Numbered from the stretch's first letter, positions 18,212 to 27,576 are shown. The stretch: 64,000 bases of DNA from Pseudomonas sp. KBW05 (GCF_003852405.1 NZ_QAJM01000005.1:37546-101545), one strand, 5' to 3'. Notes: generated by a model not told the origin, from the letters alone. Program-made: numbers and translations.

Positions 18212-19384
18212 ATGGAAACGCTCCTTCCACCCAGCAAAAACAGCCGTTCAATGACGGACCTCATAGTTCTGGCCACGGGATTTATCAGCGCGTTACTCGT
18301 GATCTTGGTTGCATTCAATCACCGGGATTCCTGGCCAGGTTACGGTGAGATGGTCGAAAGCCTGCCTCATCCAGTTGCCTGGTTAAGATGGATACTCGGG
18401 GATATCAGTGAAGTTGCCTTCTACAAACATGAACTCGCGTCACTCGGCCTACTCAGCGGCGCATACCTGGCTTGGTGGGCAAATAAGCGCGGGAAAGCCT
18501 GGCAAGGTTTTGCCATTTCCTACGGGACCGGGTTATGGCCCTGGCTCATCACCAGTTCACTCATGGGCCTGCTGCTAAGCAATTTGCTTTGGGGCTGGAG
18601 CGTCACCGCCGAGACGTGGCAACCGACATTCGCAGCATTTGTTTCCTTGCCTGCGGCAATGGTGCTGATGTTTGGTGGCGGCTGGAAAGTCACGCTCAAT
18701 GGTGCCGTGTTGGGGGCTTTGCTCGTAACGCCGATGTGTTTGTTGATCGTGAACTTCGTGTGTACGCCATTGGGTTTGCCAGCAGTGATTGGCAATGTGT
18801 TGGGTATGGCTGTGGGCAGCGTCATAGCGTTTGCGCTGTGTCGTCGTGTTCCCTCAATAGTGCGCTCGGACTACATCACACTAGTCAAATCCTCGCCTGC
18901 GAAACCGTCCAACTACGGTGTCGTCTGGAGCCTGCGCCGGGTTCTCGCAGACTTTTCTGAAGCGCCATTTTTCGGAAACGAGTTAGCCAGTATCGGGCTG
19001 CTGGCAGGCGTGCTGCTCGCCTATGCTTTAAACCCCACGAGCCCGGCTTATGGATCGGGGCTGGTATTGCATCTGATCAGTGCGCAAGCCCTGACTTCAG
19101 CGCTGGGCGTCGTCATTTGGCGGCATCAGTGGATCAAGCGGGGCTGGTATCCGACTTATGTGCCATTGGTGTCGGTAGTGCCTGCAACGGTGTTGACCCA
19201 TGGCGGCAGTTGGATGGTGATCGGATCAAGTGCGCTGCTGGGTGCACTCATCGCACCGCCGTTGGCCTGCGCCATTTCAGCGAAATTGCCGGCACACTTT
19301 CACCCCTATATCGGAAATGTGCTGTCCATGGCGCTAAGCACGTTACTGGTAGTGCCGACGGTAGGCTGGCTGATCTTAGCCTGA
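18212..19384 (+). CDS. Internally duplicated polytopic membrane protein (candidate transporter)
   Basis: Protein of 390 residues that I do not recognise. It has at least ten hydrophobic segments and two homologous halves. The first starts RWILGDISEVAFYKHELASLGLLSG, the second RRVLADFSEAPFFGNELASIGLLAG (both split here from longer runs); each half later contains a GG-W segment (FGGGWKV / THGGSWMV) and ends in an IGNVLGMA / IGNVLSMA motif. GAGGAG at 18201-18206 supports the ATG at 18212 rather than the in-frame GTG at 18206. Position at the end of the monooxygenase-amidase operon suggests uptake or export of the substrate or product; this is inference. Confidence 0.8.
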   Translation: METLLPPSKNSRSMTDLIVLATGFISALLVILVAFNHRDSWPGYGEMVESLPHPVAWLRWILGDISEVAFYKHELASLGLLSGAYLAWWANKRGKAWQGFAISYGTGLWPWLITSSLMGLLLSNLLWGWSVTAETWQPTFAAFVSLPAAMVLMFGGGWKVTLNGAVLGALLVTPMCLLIVNFVCTPLGLPAVIGNVLGMAVGSVIAFALCRRVPSIVRSDYITLVKSSPAKPSNYGVVWSLRRVLADFSEAPFFGNELASIGLLAGVLLAYALNPTSPAYGSGLVLHLISAQALTSALGVVIWRHQWIKRGWYPTYVPLVSVVPATVLTHGGSWMVIGSSALLGALIAPPLACAISAKLPAHFHPYIGNVLSMALSTLLVVPTVGWLILA

Positions 19385-19513
19385 GACCATCACGATGCCT
19401 GATCCGAATGCACCCATTGCGTTGGTGCATTCGCCCCCCATGCGCAGCAATTGCGCTGCACTATCCTGAACCCCAAGTGTCGTACTCCCATGCGCCCAAC
19501 CGCCGGAGCCCCC

Positions 19514-21004
19514 ATGACCCAAGATGTCCTCGCCAAAGAAACCAACCGCCGCCAATTGCAGCAGATCATCTCCGGCCTGTCCGACGGGATCATCCTCGCC
19601 GAAGTCGACCAGAGCATCCTCTGGGCCAATGAAGCCGCACTGAGCATGCACGGTGTTGATAACGTCGAGGCGCTGGGCACCAACACTCAGGAATACGCCG
19701 AACGCTTCGCCCTGCGTTATCGCAACAACCACCCCGTGCTGTTGGAAAACTATCCCCTGGCCCGTGCAGCCGCGGGCGATGAGTTCAGTGATGTGGTGGT
19801 AGAAGTCACGCCCACCGACGATGCGGACAAGACCTGGGTTCACCGCTTGCGCAGCCTGGTGATCAGCGACTCTCGCGGCGATCCGGAGTTGCTGGTGCTG
19901 ATCCTCAGCGACGCCACCGAATGGGCCAGCGCCGAGCAGCGCTTCGAGAAAACCTTTAATGCCAACCCGGCACCCGCCGTGATCTGTCGCCTCAGCGACC
20001 TGCGCTACATCAAGGTCAACCAGGGTTTTCTGGAGATGACCGGCTACAACCGCGACCAGGTCATCGGCAAATCCGTCTATGAGCTGGACGTGCTGGAACA
20101 GGCCGAGCGCAAGGACCTGGCCATCCAGCGCCTGGGCGAAGGTGCCACCATCCCGCAGATGCAGGCCGAGCTGAGGCTGCCCGAGGGCGGCAGCAAGCTG
20201 GTGATCGTCGCCGGCCAGCCGCTGGATATGAACGAGGAGGACTGCATGCTGTTTTCGTTCACCGACCTGGAGCCGCGCCGCAAAGCGGAAATCGCCCTGC
20301 GCCAGAGTGAAGAACGCTTCGCCAAGTCGTTCCGCCTCACGCCCGTCCCTACCCTGGTGTGCAGCGCCGACAATCGCCAGGTGGTGGACGTCAACGAAGC
20401 CTTTATGAGCATCACCGGCTATATCAGTGAAGAGCTGATCGGCAAAGCCATCGAAGACATCGACTTTATCGACAGCCCCCAAGCGGGGGCGCAGTTGTTT
20501 GCCACCCTGGAAAAGTCCGGCAACCTCGACGGCCAGGACCTCAAGGTGCGCAAGAAAGGTAACGAGGTGATCGACTGCGTGGTGTCTGCCGACACTGTGA
20601 TCATCGAGGACGTGCCCTGCTACCTGCTGGTGCTGATGAACATCACCGAACGCAAACGCTCGGAGCTGGAACTGGTGGCGGCCATTGAGGAAGTGATGCA
20701 GGACGCCTCCTGGTTCAGCCAGACACTGATCGAAAAACTGGCCAACGCCAAAAGCGTCAACAGCCCCAACCTGCCGAACGTCGCCTTCACCGACCTGACC
20801 GCCCGCGAGCGCGATGTACTGGGCTTGATCTGCGAAGGCCTGGCCGACAAGGAGATCGCCTCGCGCCTGAAACTGGCGCCCAACACCGTGCGCAACCACG
20901 TGGCCACGGTGTACTCCAAGCTCGGCGTGCACAGCCGCAGCGCGGCCATCGTCTGGGCCCGTGAACGCGGGTTGTTTGCCGGTGAACTGCGGCTTAAAAA
21001 GTAA
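19514..21004 (+). CDS. PAS-domain LuxR-type transcriptional regulator
   Basis: Soluble regulator of 496 residues with three PAS-type sensory domains (roughly 10-130, 145-260 and 270-395; for example GLSDGIILAEVDQSILWANEAAL, NANPAPAVICRLSDL and VDVNEAFMSITGY, each split from longer runs) and a C-terminal LuxR helix-turn-helix (LTARERDVLGLICEGLADKEIA then LAPNTVRNHVATVYSKLGV). There is no receiver or kinase domain, so it probably senses a ligand or redox state directly. I chose the ATG at 19514 after GGAG; an in-frame ATG at 19490 has no clear ribosome binding site. The palindromes directly downstream (21022-21060) may be its targets. Confidence 0.88.
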   Translation: MTQDVLAKETNRRQLQQIISGLSDGIILAEVDQSILWANEAALSMHGVDNVEALGTNTQEYAERFALRYRNNHPVLLENYPLARAAAGDEFSDVVVEVTPTDDADKTWVHRLRSLVISDSRGDPELLVLILSDATEWASAEQRFEKTFNANPAPAVICRLSDLRYIKVNQGFLEMTGYNRDQVIGKSVYELDVLEQAERKDLAIQRLGEGATIPQMQAELRLPEGGSKLVIVAGQPLDMNEEDCMLFSFTDLEPRRKAEIALRQSEERFAKSFRLTPVPTLVCSADNRQVVDVNEAFMSITGYISEELIGKAIEDIDFIDSPQAGAQLFATLEKSGNLDGQDLKVRKKGNEVIDCVVSADTVIIEDVPCYLLVLMNITERKRSELELVAAIEEVMQDASWFSQTLIEKLANAKSVNSPNLPNVAFTDLTARERDVLGLICEGLADKEIASRLKLAPNTVRNHVATVYSKLGVHSRSAAIVWARERGLFAGELRLKK

Positions 21005-21021
21005 GCCCTGAAAGTGCAAAT

Positions 21022-21060
21022 GCACTAGTACGCCTAGTGCGAATTCGCCTTATGGCGCAC
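21022..21060. promoter_or_regulatory. Overlapping palindromes between the PAS-LuxR gene and the DUF1652 gene
   Basis: GCACTAG-TACGC-CTAGTGC (21022-21040) is a perfect 7-bp inverted repeat. It overlaps the 10-bp palindrome GCGAATTCGC (21039-21048) and a GTGCG/CGCAC pair (21037-21060). No U-run follows, so a terminator is unlikely. An operator for the neighbouring LuxR-type regulator or for the DUF1652 gene is plausible. Confidence 0.5.
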
Positions 21061-21113
21061 ACGGGCAATCAATAACCTTCAGGTGTCGAAGTTCATGCCC
21101 TGAAGGAACCCGC

Positions 21114-21386
21114 ATGTTTACCCTCTCTCAACTGCGCAATTGCATCGAAGAAGGCCTGTCGCCACTGACGTGTGAATTCACCTTGTGCCGGGACGCGTCG
21201 CTGACCCTCAAGGTCTACGACCTGGATACCGGCCGGGTAGACCTGGTGGTGACCGGGATCAGCACCAACCGGCTGCAGACCCCGCAAGAAGTGGAAAAAA
21301 TGGTGGAGGAGCTGCGCTACGAACTGCACAGCAACACCGTCGGCAAGCTCACGCTGGAGGACTGGCCTTCAGCGACGCCCCAATGA
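21114..21386 (+). CDS. DUF1652 domain-containing protein
   Basis: Small soluble protein of 90 residues of a family found mainly in Pseudomonas and of unknown function: FTLSQLRNCIEEGLSPLTCEF at the start, VVTGISTNRLQTPQEV in the middle and ELRYELHS near the end. AAGGA precedes the ATG by about nine bases. The last 38 bases overlap the end of the convergent MFS gene. Confidence 0.85.
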   Translation: MFTLSQLRNCIEEGLSPLTCEFTLCRDASLTLKVYDLDTGRVDLVVTGISTNRLQTPQEVEKMVEELRYELHSNTVGKLTLEDWPSATPQ

Positions 21387-22542
21387 AATAGAACACCCCG
21401 CCGCCCACGATAAACGCCCCCAGCATGTAAAACATGTAGTGGGCAGGCTGGCTGGCCAGTACCAGGCCACACAACACCGGCCCCAGGGCGGCACCGAGGT
21501 TGGACAGGTTCTGCGCGCCGTAGTACATGCCGCGCAGGTGGTCCGGGGCGATACGGTCGATAAACATATACTCGGCCGGAAACACGATAATCTCCCCTAC
21601 GGTAAACACCGCCATCGCCAGCACCCACCACAGCACGCTGGTGGACAGCGCAAAGCCGATCAACCCCAACATGAACATGCTCAAGCCGAAAATCAGCCAC
21701 TGGCTCAGGTGGCGGTGGGAAATGCGTCGGCCAATCACATACTGCAACGCGATCACCAGCACGGCGTTGGTAGTAAGGACGGCGCTGATGACGGTGTAGG
21801 TGTATTCCGCAGTGGTGGTAGTCACCAAATATTGCGACAGGTAGGCCGTGAACTGGCCGAACACCACTGCACTGAGCAGCCCGCCCAGGGTGAAGCACAC
21901 CAGTCGGTGATCCTTCAACAGCACGCGGCCAACGGCCACAAACGACACCGGCTTCTGCGTCGCATCAACCGTGGTCAGCGTGCGGTCGCCCCAGCGCCAG
22001 TACAGCAGGAAAAAAACCACCCCCAGCAGCGCCGACAGGATAAACGGCAGGCTGATATCCAACTTGGCCACCACTGCCCCGAACGCCGGCCCCACTGCAT
22101 AGCCAATGTTGGTCAGGGTGTACTTGATGGAAAACACTTCACTGCGCGCCTCTTCCGGCAACAGGCTGGCGAAGCCGGCCTTCACGGCAATATCGATGAC
22201 CGCGTAAGCCAGGTTGATCAGGATCAGGCAGCTATAGAACGCCCAGATGTTCTGCGCGAGCAGCGTACCGATAAACCCCAGCACAAACAGCGCACTCAGG
22301 CCAAGCAGCAGCCGGTAGCTATTGATGCGGTCGACAAGAAAGCCGCCGTATACGCTGAGCAATGAACCGACGATCAATGAACTGCCGATCACCAGGCCGA
22401 CCTGGGTGATGTCCAGGGCGAAGTGGCTGGTCAGGTAAATCACAAGATAGGGAAAGGTGATTGCCTTGGCCAATGTCAGCATCAACGTGGCGGACAGCAA
22501 CAGGTTCACGGTGCGGGGGTAGTTTCTTATTGTGGCAAGCAT
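21349..22542 (-). CDS. MFS transporter (YdeE/MdtH-like)
   Basis: Major facilitator of 397 residues with 12 predicted membrane helices. The loop 2-3 motif is visible in variant form (GGFLVDRINSYRLLLG, residues 67-82), and the second-half equivalent is degenerate. Overall it resembles the YdeE/MdtH group of drug or dipeptide exporters. The substrate cannot be deduced. The gene is monocistronic on the minus strand and its 3' end overlaps the DUF1652 gene tail-to-tail. Confidence 0.88.
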   Translation of the reverse strand: MLATIRNYPRTVNLLLSATLMLTLAKAITFPYLVIYLTSHFALDITQVGLVIGSSLIVGSLLSVYGGFLVDRINSYRLLLGLSALFVLGFIGTLLAQNIWAFYSCLILINLAYAVIDIAVKAGFASLLPEEARSEVFSIKYTLTNIGYAVGPAFGAVVAKLDISLPFILSALLGVVFFLLYWRWGDRTLTTVDATQKPVSFVAVGRVLLKDHRLVCFTLGGLLSAVVFGQFTAYLSQYLVTTTTAEYTYTVISAVLTTNAVLVIALQYVIGRRISHRHLSQWLIFGLSMFMLGLIGFALSTSVLWWVLAMAVFTVGEIIVFPAEYMFIDRIAPDHLRGMYYGAQNLSNLGAALGPVLCGLVLASQPAHYMFYMLGAFIVGGGVFYFIGASLKASPPA

Positions 22543-22687
22543 CCTGCTCTCGTTCTTTCAAGGTGAAGCGTTCAGTAAGGTCGATCACCTTAACGCAGTA
22601 GCGCGCGAGCACGTAAGTGCTACCTCAACCCGATGTCGCTCAATGAACTACCTGTGTATGGCATTTTAGGGCCAGCGATACGACAGG

Positions 22688-25600
22688 ATGACGACCCAAT
22701 CCTCTCTACTGGTCCTGCCCATGCAATCCCGATCAGCCCCATCGTCCCCACTGCTGGAATCCTTGAACGCCAGGGATGCGCTTTTGAAATCCCGACTTAC
22801 CGAAAAAATCCTCGCACTGAATGACGAGGTACTCGACAAATTAACGCAACAGCCGACCTTTTCCCTGTTTGTGCAACGTGCCTTCAACCGAACCTTTGCA
22901 ACACTGCCAACCCCTCTGGATGTAAATAGCACGTTCATCAACGTCGGCGCCGATACATCGCTCCCGAGCCAACTCTCCAACAGGGGAACACTGGCACCGA
23001 TGCTGCCTACGCTGATGGAGGCTGTGGCGCAAAGGATCGTGAATAACACCCCCACCGCCTATACCCATCGTGCGGTGAGCTTTCACCTCTCCCTTGATAC
23101 CGAGGACAAAGCTGAACCCGTCACAGGCATCACCGCTGACGCATTCGCGGACTTTCTCAACACCCTGGCGAGTGGGCTGGACACACAGTTCAACGCGTAC
23201 TTGGACGAATTCTGGAACGGCCCGGTCAACCCGACCGACGTCCGTACCTGCAAGGAATGGGTGGCCGAAAAACACCTCGAAATAATGAAAGCCGAGGTAG
23301 CGCTGCTCAAGGCCGACGGTGTGCTGGAGCCCTCGGATGAATTGTTGTTCGCCCAGCTCACACAACATCCGGAGGCGCTATCGCGCGCGGCTCTACCCGG
23401 CTACCGGCCTTGCGCTTACGGGCTGGCCATCAACGATAAACTGTCCACTGACATTCCTCTGTACGGCGCGTTCGTCATCACGTCGCGAGACCAGGATGAC
23501 GCCACGGTTCAGCCCGAAGCTGATCGCCCCGCTCCACAGGTGCGCGACATCGTTGCGGGAACCAACGTTGGCAGCGTCATGCTGTTTCTTCCTGGCAGCG
23601 GCTTCGAGAGATTCGACTCCCTGGCCAGCCTTGACCAGGAACTGCATCGGCGGTTGAACAGCCCACTGGAATTCCCGGGCATCGTGGAACTGATGGAAGA
23701 AAAGGATCGCGCGACGGGCCTCGCGTTTCATCAACAACCGAGCACCAGTGATCGATTTCGCTACATCGAAAAGCTGGAGTCGATTTTCACCTACAGCCTC
23801 GATTCGCTTTACGTGCAGTTGCAGGCGCAATTCACCTGGATGGTGGCCCACTATCAAAGACAAAAAGATGACATCGACAGTGCTCACCTGCCTGCAAGCC
23901 TCGACCGGGTGGCCGACTTTGCTCGCGCCTTCGACGCCAGTGGTGTTCTAACCGCCAGAGTGCGAAAACAGATCCAGCGGGATCTGCGCCAGTTTCTCAA
24001 AGACGCCACCCTCACGGAGAAGCAGGAGTGGGAGACCGCGGTGCGCGACTACAGCGACTATTTGCGAACGCTCGACACAGCGGGCGGGCTTCCCTCACTG
24101 TCGCAGTACAGTGATCGGCAAACCTTGCTGGCCTACAGCAATGACCAACTGCACCAGGAACTGGAGGCTGAATACGGCCTTACCGTAAACCCGGACGACA
24201 TAATCGTCCACACCAAAAGCTACGTGACTCGGCAAACGGGTGCCTACGTGGTCGGCGCAAAACCGCTCCCGCCAGAGCCGGGTTCCAAGGTATTCAAATC
24301 GCGTAAGCGGACATTGACTCAACTGGCCCTGGAAAACGTGGAATGGATCGACCTCAACTTCATCAACTTCTCAAAGCTGACCAATAGAGACCAAACACCC
24401 TTTACTGCGTTGTCCATCACCCAGGTCAAAGACCTGGTTCGCAAAGTCAACATCGGCGACAGCTACGAGCGGTTTTTGAAAGAACGCCTGATGACCTCCG
24501 AAGCGGCAAAGATTGAGCAGCAACGCTTCATGCAGGTGATGGCTTTGCAAATGCGGGTGGATGCGCTGGAGGCAAAAATTGCCCGCGACTTCCTCCCGGA
24601 AAGGCTCGACCGAGGCTTCAACTGGGTAATGAGTGTGCTCGCAGGGCCCACCGATGACGACAAGCGGCGCAAGGTCGATGAACATCGAATTACAGTCAGC
24701 AGCTTGAGATTGCGCGGCGAGAGAGTCCGCGGCGTACTGGTCTTTTCAACCGCCTCGCAGAGTGTCGCCTCAAAGGTGGTGTACACCCCGCAAGCCAGCG
24801 GCGGTCGGTTGTTCCACGAATACGCCGACGCTTCTAGCATGCACCGCGACTTCATTAACCACAGTGCCTGGCGTGAGTACCTGATTGAACGCACAGCGCT
24901 GAGCGCCCGAACCAGGATTCGCAGCGTATTGAACGGCGGTGCCGGAGAGTCCGTCATTGCACTCACGCGAATCGCCGATAATTTCCTGGAAGAAGCCTAT
25001 GCAATAGAAGCTTCGACCATCATCAACGATGCCGGCGCCCAATCCACCAGCACACAGGAGGCCAATGTCGCGTCCGCCACAACCCTGGTCACTGCGGCAT
25101 TGGACGTCGCAACCGTGTTTTTCCCGGTCAAGATCATGCTGCCAATCGGGTTGGCCAGAAGCATGCTGTCGGTGATCAACGCCGTAGAAGCAGCGCAACT
25201 GGGTGATCGTGAGACGGCAGCTCACTACGTCGTGCGCGCATTGGGCGAGCTGCTGGGCGCCGTGATCGACGGCGCCGTGGGTGCTGGCACTTTACGCTCG
25301 ACCCCAGCCCTGCGCCCATCCCCCTCCGGGCTAGACCCCAAACTGTCACTGGCAAAGACGCCAGAAGGCATAACCCCCCTCACGGGATGGGAGTCACATC
25401 AAATCTACGTGCGCGATGTGGTCGAGCCAAACACCTTTCAAGCCCCACAGCATTTCCTGCTGGAGAAAAGCCGCTGGTACTCCATACGTCGCGACAGCGA
25501 CGCCGAAATATGGCGGCTCAGGGACCCACGTCGCGCCCAAGGTACCTACAAAGGCGAGCCGCTGTATCGCAACAGCGGGGGCACGTGGGAAATCCGTTCG

Positions 25601-26950
25601 CCCGGGGTAAGTGGCGAAGGCTTGGGACTACTGGGGGGCGCGCCAACACCGACGGCTGCGCAAAGGGCATTGATGGACCTGTTCCCGTACCTGGACCAAG
25701 AGCAGGCTCGGCACGTGTTTTCTTCGTTTGTGTTCCCTGCCGCCCGTGTACAGGAACTTGAAATGTCATTGGTCCATCATTTGAGGACATCGCTGTCCGT
25801 GCCGAGCGGCTATCAACACTATCTTTTTCTCGTTACACCCGAGCAGTTTATTGCACGGGTCAGAGGGCGGCGGCCGTCGAGCACGGTAACGCCAAGCCCA
25901 GTGGAGCCGACGCCTGGGCCAAGCCGCTTGGCTACCGAACAGCCGAGACATCCACGGCCTGACGAACAGCGCTTCGTGGATTGGGGGCAAACCCTGGATA
26001 CCGCGGCGCTGGCTGCGGTACCGCAACGCTCGCAGATTTGGCGCGGCACGGCGCCCCAAGCAGGCGCGACCGCGCCAGAGTACATTCTGATAGATGGCCG
26101 CCACTACGCAATCCTGCCGGGAGGCAGTACGCAAACCGGCGCAGTGTTGGTGCCCAACAACCTCCGATACTCCAGTTTCATTGATTTTGAGGACATCCTT
26201 CACTACAACCTTTTCGATCAGCCCCGGCCTGTGGAGTACAGCGCTTCGCTGTCCACCTGGACGATCGGATTCGTACCCTTTCGCCGTCCGCTGACCGCAT
26301 ACATCCGAGAGGCTTTCCCTCTCTTTTCCGATCGAAGCGCGCGGCAAATCGCCGAGGCTCTATTCACCAACACCAACCCGGCAGGGCTGTCCTCCGACGG
26401 CTATTCACGCCTGTTGAATACCATAAGGGACTGGAGAACCTGGTCGACCAGGCCGTCGTTGACACTGAGCGATCCGCTCTTGTTGCTCTACAGACATCAA
26501 GTTGCACACAACCAAAACTTTTGGACGTTAACTCCCAGCCCAAATCGGTTCACCCTGTTGGAGTTGAACACTTCTCGCGTCCCGGGAAACCTGGCGGCCC
26601 AAGCGTTCCTACAACAAAACGATGCGACAACCCGGGCACTCATGAGCACCATTTTGAGGAACAGCGGGTATGAAGTATTTGAGCTCACAGCACCGGACCA
26701 CGTCCTCTTCAGACGCCTCGGGCACACCACCGTCTATTGGCTTTCGCTGCGTAGAACACCGGCGAACACACTCGCTTACCGGAACTACATCGAACCAAGT
26801 CCGCAACGCAACAGCTTTCAGAATTTGCCGACAGGGCTTCGGGCGATGGCGTCACTGGCGCATGCCAACGGTGACTTTGTGCCCTTGATCGGGGTCTTGA
26901 GGGTCAATCGAAGAGCTCACGTGGTGACACCCTTTATTTTTATGCCTTAA
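22688..26950 (+). CDS. Large DUF6543 (dermonecrotic toxin-like) protein
   Basis: Very long protein of 1420 residues of a type frequent in Pseudomonas and usually annotated as DUF6543 or dermonecrotic toxin domain protein. The recognisable parts are the N-terminal helical region, a segment near residue 295-330 with VMLFLPGSGFERFDSLASLDQEL typical of the family (run split), a hydrophobic stretch near 790-870 (ALDVATVFFPVKIMLPIGLA, VVRALGELLGAVIDGAVGAG) and a Pro/Ser/Thr-rich linker near 1060-1085 before the C-terminal region. There is no signal peptide and no secretion gene nearby. A host- or competitor-directed toxin is suggested by family naming only; the target is unknown. It stands alone, with no obvious immunity gene next to it. 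Confidence 0.78.
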   Translation: MTTQSSLLVLPMQSRSAPSSPLLESLNARDALLKSRLTEKILALNDEVLDKLTQQPTFSLFVQRAFNRTFATLPTPLDVNSTFINVGADTSLPSQLSNRGTLAPMLPTLMEAVAQRIVNNTPTAYTHRAVSFHLSLDTEDKAEPVTGITADAFADFLNTLASGLDTQFNAYLDEFWNGPVNPTDVRTCKEWVAEKHLEIMKAEVALLKADGVLEPSDELLFAQLTQHPEALSRAALPGYRPCAYGLAINDKLSTDIPLYGAFVITSRDQDDATVQPEADRPAPQVRDIVAGTNVGSVMLFLPGSGFERFDSLASLDQELHRRLNSPLEFPGIVELMEEKDRATGLAFHQQPSTSDRFRYIEKLESIFTYSLDSLYVQLQAQFTWMVAHYQRQKDDIDSAHLPASLDRVADFARAFDASGVLTARVRKQIQRDLRQFLKDATLTEKQEWETAVRDYSDYLRTLDTAGGLPSLSQYSDRQTLLAYSNDQLHQELEAEYGLTVNPDDIIVHTKSYVTRQTGAYVVGAKPLPPEPGSKVFKSRKRTLTQLALENVEWIDLNFINFSKLTNRDQTPFTALSITQVKDLVRKVNIGDSYERFLKERLMTSEAAKIEQQRFMQVMALQMRVDALEAKIARDFLPERLDRGFNWVMSVLAGPTDDDKRRKVDEHRITVSSLRLRGERVRGVLVFSTASQSVASKVVYTPQASGGRLFHEYADASSMHRDFINHSAWREYLIERTALSARTRIRSVLNGGAGESVIALTRIADNFLEEAYAIEASTIINDAGAQSTSTQEANVASATTLVTAALDVATVFFPVKIMLPIGLARSMLSVINAVEAAQLGDRETAAHYVVRALGELLGAVIDGAVGAGTLRSTPALRPSPSGLDPKLSLAKTPEGITPLTGWESHQIYVRDVVEPNTFQAPQHFLLEKSRWYSIRRDSDAEIWRLRDPRRAQGTYKGEPLYRNSGGTWEIRSPGVSGEGLGLLGGAPTPTAAQRALMDLFPYLDQEQARHVFSSFVFPAARVQELEMSLVHHLRTSLSVPSGYQHYLFLVTPEQFIARVRGRRPSSTVTPSPVEPTPGPSRLATEQPRHPRPDEQRFVDWGQTLDTAALAAVPQRSQIWRGTAPQAGATAPEYILIDGRHYAILPGGSTQTGAVLVPNNLRYSSFIDFEDILHYNLFDQPRPVEYSASLSTWTIGFVPFRRPLTAYIREAFPLFSDRSARQIAEALFTNTNPAGLSSDGYSRLLNTIRDWRTWSTRPSLTLSDPLLLLYRHQVAHNQNFWTLTPSPNRFTLLELNTSRVPGNLAAQAFLQQNDATTRALMSTILRNSGYEVFELTAPDHVLFRRLGHTTVYWLSLRRTPANTLAYRNYIEPSPQRNSFQNLPTGLRAMASLAHANGDFVPLIGVLRVNRRAHVVTPFIFMP

Positions 26951-26966
26951 GGTCAACTGAGCAGAA

Positions 26967-27001
26967 CCGATCAGGGCTCACCGGCTCCGCTCCCTGATCG
27001 G
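26967..27001. terminator. Hairpin between the DUF6543 gene and the RcnB-like gene
   Basis: Perfect 10-bp stem CCGATCAGGG / CCCTGATCGG with a 15-base loop, between two convergent genes. No U-run follows on the plus strand, so termination efficiency is uncertain. Confidence 0.55.
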
Positions 27002-27029
27002 TGACCCGACATCATGTCACTGTAATACC

Positions 27030-27338
27030 TCACTTTTTGACTGGGGTGATCTCAAGGATCGTACCGTTGGTGGTCTTGAGCAGCACGAATTTATCGCCCA
27101 CCCGCGACCACTGGCTGTCGGCTTCAGGCTGCTTGAGACCACGTTTTTTCCAGTCACTGACGGCCGACTCCTTGCGCATCAGGATATCCGGGGCGCGATC
27201 GCCTTCTTTCAAGTCACGGGTGTTGATGTTGGAAGGCTGCACGGTTTCCTGCGGGGTATCACCGGCCTGCGCGACAAAACTGGCGGTGGATAGGCTGGTG
27301 GCGAGCAGCAGGCAGGCAACGAGGGATTTGGCTTTCAT
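27030..27338 (-). CDS. RcnB-family periplasmic protein
   Basis: Exported protein of 102 residues. The signal peptide is clear (MKAKSLVACLLLATSLSTAS, cleavage near AQA-GD). The mature part contains LKEGDRAPDILMRKESAVSDWKKRGL and ends WSRVGDKFVLLKTTNGTILEI (runs split), which is the RcnB domain. E. coli RcnB is a periplasmic protein linked to nickel/cobalt homeostasis; Pseudomonas genomes carry several paralogues of unclear role. I chose the ATG at 27338 because it gives the signal peptide; the open frame runs on to 27401. Confidence 0.85.
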   Translation of the reverse strand: MKAKSLVACLLLATSLSTASFVAQAGDTPQETVQPSNINTRDLKEGDRAPDILMRKESAVSDWKKRGLKQPEADSQWSRVGDKFVLLKTTNGTILEITPVKK

Positions 27339-27410
27339 GGGGGCTCCTTCAATGAATGGTGCGTACCCAGGTTCCGACCGCTGCCGCGCGGGATCATTCA
27401 ATCAAGCCTC

Positions 27411-27542
27411 TGTGGCGAGGGAGCTTGCTCCCGCTGGGCTGCGCAGCAGCCCCAAAAGCCCCCACCGAGAACTGCCTGAAAAACCTCGGCGTATGAGTTG
27501 GGGCCGCTTCGCGGCCCAGCGGGAGCAAGCTCCCTCGCCACA
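27411..27542. repeat. REPIN, family B (GTGGCGAGGGAGCTTGCTCCCGC)
   Basis: Two inverted REP units: TGTGGCGAGGGAGCTTGCTC at 27411 and its reverse complement ending at 27542, each with a further inner palindrome (GGGCTGC-GCAGC and GGCCGC-GCGGCC). The same unit pair occurs at 47001-47133 and 59755-59849. Confidence 0.9.
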
Positions 27543-27576
27543 GGGGATTGAACAAACGCACATATTTCATTGCCCG

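Noticed and set aside
19376-21025. A 549-codon open frame on the minus strand
   Set aside because: It is antisense to the PAS-LuxR gene, which has clear domains and a ribosome binding site; the frame is a by-product of GC-rich codon use.
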